Source of the DNA: Kalaharituber pfeilii
Taxonomy: Eukaryota; Ascomycota; Pezizomycetes; Pezizales; Pezizaceae
DNA: 64,000 bases
Direction of reading: 5' to 3'
Assembly (NCBI GenBank): GCA_015179045.1
Contig: WHUZ01000040.1
Span: forward strand, 186,001-250,000
Shown: positions 61,974 through 64,000 of the stretch, piece after piece
Layout of the letters: each line of letters starts with the position of its first letter
Position numbering within the stretch: position 1 is the first letter of the stretch
Made by a program: the position numbers and the translations under genes
The notes under the pieces: model-generated
What the model was told of the DNA's origin: nothing
Database searches by the model: none
What the model saw: the letters and a program-made list of their open reading frames with translations, nothing else

Positions 61974-64000
61974 CTAGACCTGAGAATCGGCATCGGCTTT
62001 ACGGTTGGTCGGTCTGGTTTGGCGAGGAGTCCGTCGAGGTCTGGTGGCCACTGCATCGCCATTAGGCTGTGATTCGCCTTCGAAAGCCTGACTACTGGGA
62101 CCCCCCTGGTTTTCGTTAGAGGTAGGTGTAATACTTGCAGGAGTATCAGTAGTTTTGGATTTTTTGGCCGGGGGGGCCGCCTTGCGAGCTCTACCTCTAC
62201 GTTTCTGAAAATGTATAATAATTAGCAAAGGTAGTGCAAAAAGAGAAAGGGTAGATATACAGGTGGATTGTGAATAGCAGGAAGGTCCGGTGAGGGTGGA
62301 GTGGCCGAGGAATTTGTCTCCGGAGGCCCCGAGGGTTGAGGAGATCTGGAGGGAATAGAAAGGGTTTGACTGGTAGAAGTGGAATCGAGGATAGAGGCTT
62401 CTATTGCAACAGATGGATTTGTATCGAGTGAATCAAGGGGCATGGTTGGAGGAGTAGGAATACAATCATTGGAATCTCTAGCAATGAAAAGAGATTGACC
62501 TGGATCGGGGAATGAAAGGAGATGGCTGGCGGAGTAGGAAGAGAACCAATGGTATTTGGCGTAATGAGAAGAGATTGTCTGGTATCGGGGGAGTCAAAGG
62601 GGATAGTAGAAGGAGTAGGAACAGAATTAATAGCGTTTTGAGTAGTAACAAGAGATTGCCTGGTATCGGGGGAATCAATGGGAATAGTTAGTGTTGGAGA
62701 GACAGAATCGGCATTGGCTTGGATGGCGGGAAGAGTTTGGGTAAGATCCGGAGACTGAGAGTGGTTGTTTGACTGTAAACCGGAAGATGTGACTGGGTTG
62801 GTGAGCCCCGGGGAGGATTGTTGACAATGCATTTTGGGCTGAGTTCTTGTTAACATACGGAAGGGTGAAGTGGGGGTTTGAGGAAGTGGGGGAGGAAATA
62901 TTGTAACCAAGGGTACTTACAGCCACACATATGGTAATACAATATGTTGGGCGGAGGGAGCGCTGCATGTCAGTATAGACGGCCTCATTGACGAGGGCTT
63001 TCCAAGGTTGTGAATTCTGTGAGTACCAGAAAGCTTCATACTCTTCAAAAAGGACGTTGAACTTCAGAAAATGAATGAATTCTTGATATGTCATAGAGAG
63101 TAATGCTTCATATGTTCTCTGGGTATGATATATCACAACTCTGTACTTGCCATTCGTGATCGATTGGTGGGGTGGTTGCTGGGGGATCGGTGGAAGAGGG
63201 CGAGTCTTTTTCCGCCCAAATCCACAGGGATCATTGTGAGGGGACCAGTCGTCACTTTCCCGTGAGGGTTGGTTATTAGCAATAGGAGACCTGATCACTG
63301 TGGCAACTCGCGTTTGGTATAAGCTTCGTGCCATCTCACTTTTGTTAACAGTGGGCTGGATGGTTTGGTTTTCATGTTTGCGAGAGGGTGCAGGTGGTAG
63401 GTCATTGCCTATCAGTTGTTGGGTGAAAAAGTCATCAACATTAACAAGTTCTTTGAAAGCATCTGTAGGAGATTGACGGTGATTCATTTCTCCAAGTGCA
63501 TGGTTGGTATTGTTAGCATGATTGTCAGAGGGGCTAGTATTAATCTCCTTTGCAGGGCTATAGGACTCGGAGGTCTTAGAGATCCCAGAAGTCTTAAGCT
63601 TCTTGGAGGGCTTAGGATTGTCCGCCTTGGATGGGGTAGACCTCGCGATAACATTGGCTTGGGTCTTTCTGCGCGGCTTTGGAGTATCTCGTTCATCTGC
63701 CGACTCCTCCTGGTCTGCTCCTTCCTGATTATCTTGAGAATCTTTTGTATTGGTCCTTGATTTAGCCCCCTTCTTCCGATGTGGTATGTCCTTGTTGCGA
63801 GCGTTATGATTCTTAATTGAATTTTTACAAATGTTCCTCATGATATCTTCGACGAGTTCTCGATCAAAGCCGTACTTGGGTTCAGCTTTACGCCAGATGT
63901 GTCTGGTAACAGAGCGACGAAGGTTTCTATTGATCTTGCGCCAACTCATTTTGAGAGGGAGTCCATCATTGACAGCGGTTTCAGAAATGTACTTGCGTCT
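61974..64000 (-). CDS. Basic Ser/Thr/Pro-rich protein, 5' end outside the window
   Basis: Minus-strand gene model: exon from the window edge (open frame through ATG 63949, MSWRKINRNLRRSV) to about 62932, an intron GTAAGT...CTCAG of about 85 bp, a Pro/Ser/Thr-rich exon, an intron 62266-62204 (GTATAT...TTTTCAG) and a last exon ending at the stop 61974. The N-terminal part is Arg/Lys-rich with nuclear-localisation-like clusters (HRKKGAKSR, KPRRKTQ, KPSKKLK). The middle has a more structured block (KYRVVIYHTQRTYEALLSMTYQEF). The last exon is basic (KRRGRARKAAPPAKKSK, TRPRRTPRQTRPTNRK). A frameshift inside the third 81-bp repeat breaks the model unless another intron exists there. No domain is recognised. 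It is likely nuclear, by inference. Confidence 0.5.
62430..62690. repeat. 81-bp tandem repeat, three units
   Basis: Units encode DSPDTRQSL..TQNAINSVPTPSTIPF-like 27-residue repeats on the minus strand. Unit 3 is one base shorter, which shifts the frame of the enclosing gene. Confidence 0.8.

Overview
The window looks like repeat-rich nuclear DNA of a filamentous ascomycete (Pezizomycotina; genus not determinable from the sequence). The evidence is short introns with GT...AG ends and CTAAC/CTGAC-like branch sites, a fungal-type cytochrome P450, a DUF4246 protein, an ascomycete-style F-box protein, C2H2 and U1-type zinc-finger proteins, Tad/I-like LINE retrotransposons, and AT-rich blocks that resemble repeat-induced point mutation (RIP). 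Seven probable host genes lie far apart in a sea of mobile elements: a three-finger C2H2 protein (7508-8470, +), a four-finger U1-type zinc-finger protein (16233-17831, +), an 8-exon cytochrome P450 of 505 aa (23157-25087, +), an F-box-like protein with one intron (about 33627-35360, +), a multi-spanning membrane protein (41173-39614, -), a DUF4246 protein (48209-50047, +), and a basic Ser/Pro-rich protein that runs off the right edge (64000-61974, -). They do not form a recognisable cluster or pathway.

The dominant biology is LINE retrotransposition. Two tail families, here called A and B, share one 3' RNA hairpin architecture followed by poly(A): a 5-6 bp outer stem, a CATA internal loop and a GC-rich inner stem. 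Family B has one near full-length copy (52734-59835) with perfect 12-bp target-site duplications (TSDs), an intact 953-aa ORF1 and an ORF2 (endonuclease, reverse transcriptase, RNase H, terminal Cys/His knuckle) broken only by frameshifts. Many 5'-truncated A and B copies are scattered on both strands, often nested in each other or in DNA transposons, and most have legible TSDs.

Two non-autonomous derivatives stand out. First, five copies carry only the RNA-binding (RRM-like) end of ORF1 joined directly to a LINE 3' tail, with no zinc knuckle and no ORF2 (about 1720-2130, 13072-13593, 25363-25919, 37846-38583, 60170-60649). They resemble the 'half-a-LINE' concept. Second, ten insertions of only about 36-87 bp consist of just the terminal hairpin plus poly(A), nine of them flanked by 11-16 bp TSDs with at most one mismatch and one by an imperfect 9/10-bp repeat. 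Three independent family-B copies start at exactly the same base, the foot of the hairpin. I regard this tail-only micro-retroelement as the most interesting signal in the window.

Layout: 1-7.5 kb LINE fragments, a fold-back repeat and gene-free DNA; 7.5-8.5 kb C2H2 gene; 8.7-15.8 kb MITE, LINEs, minisatellites and tandem repeats; 16-18 kb U1 zinc-finger gene followed by LINE fragments; 20-22.5 kb Tc1/mariner-type MITEs and transposase remnants; 23-25 kb P450; 25-33 kb LINE derivative, hAT-type MITE, and a Tc1-like element interrupted by a B-LINE; 33.6-35.4 kb F-box gene; 35.6-39.6 kb LINE fragments; 39.6-41.2 kb membrane protein; 42-47 kb repeats, AT-rich blocks and three micro-insertions; 48.2-50 kb DUF4246 gene; 52.2-59.8 kb RNase H fragment and full-length LINE; 60-61.4 kb hAT MITE and a stem-loop region; 62-64 kb edge gene.
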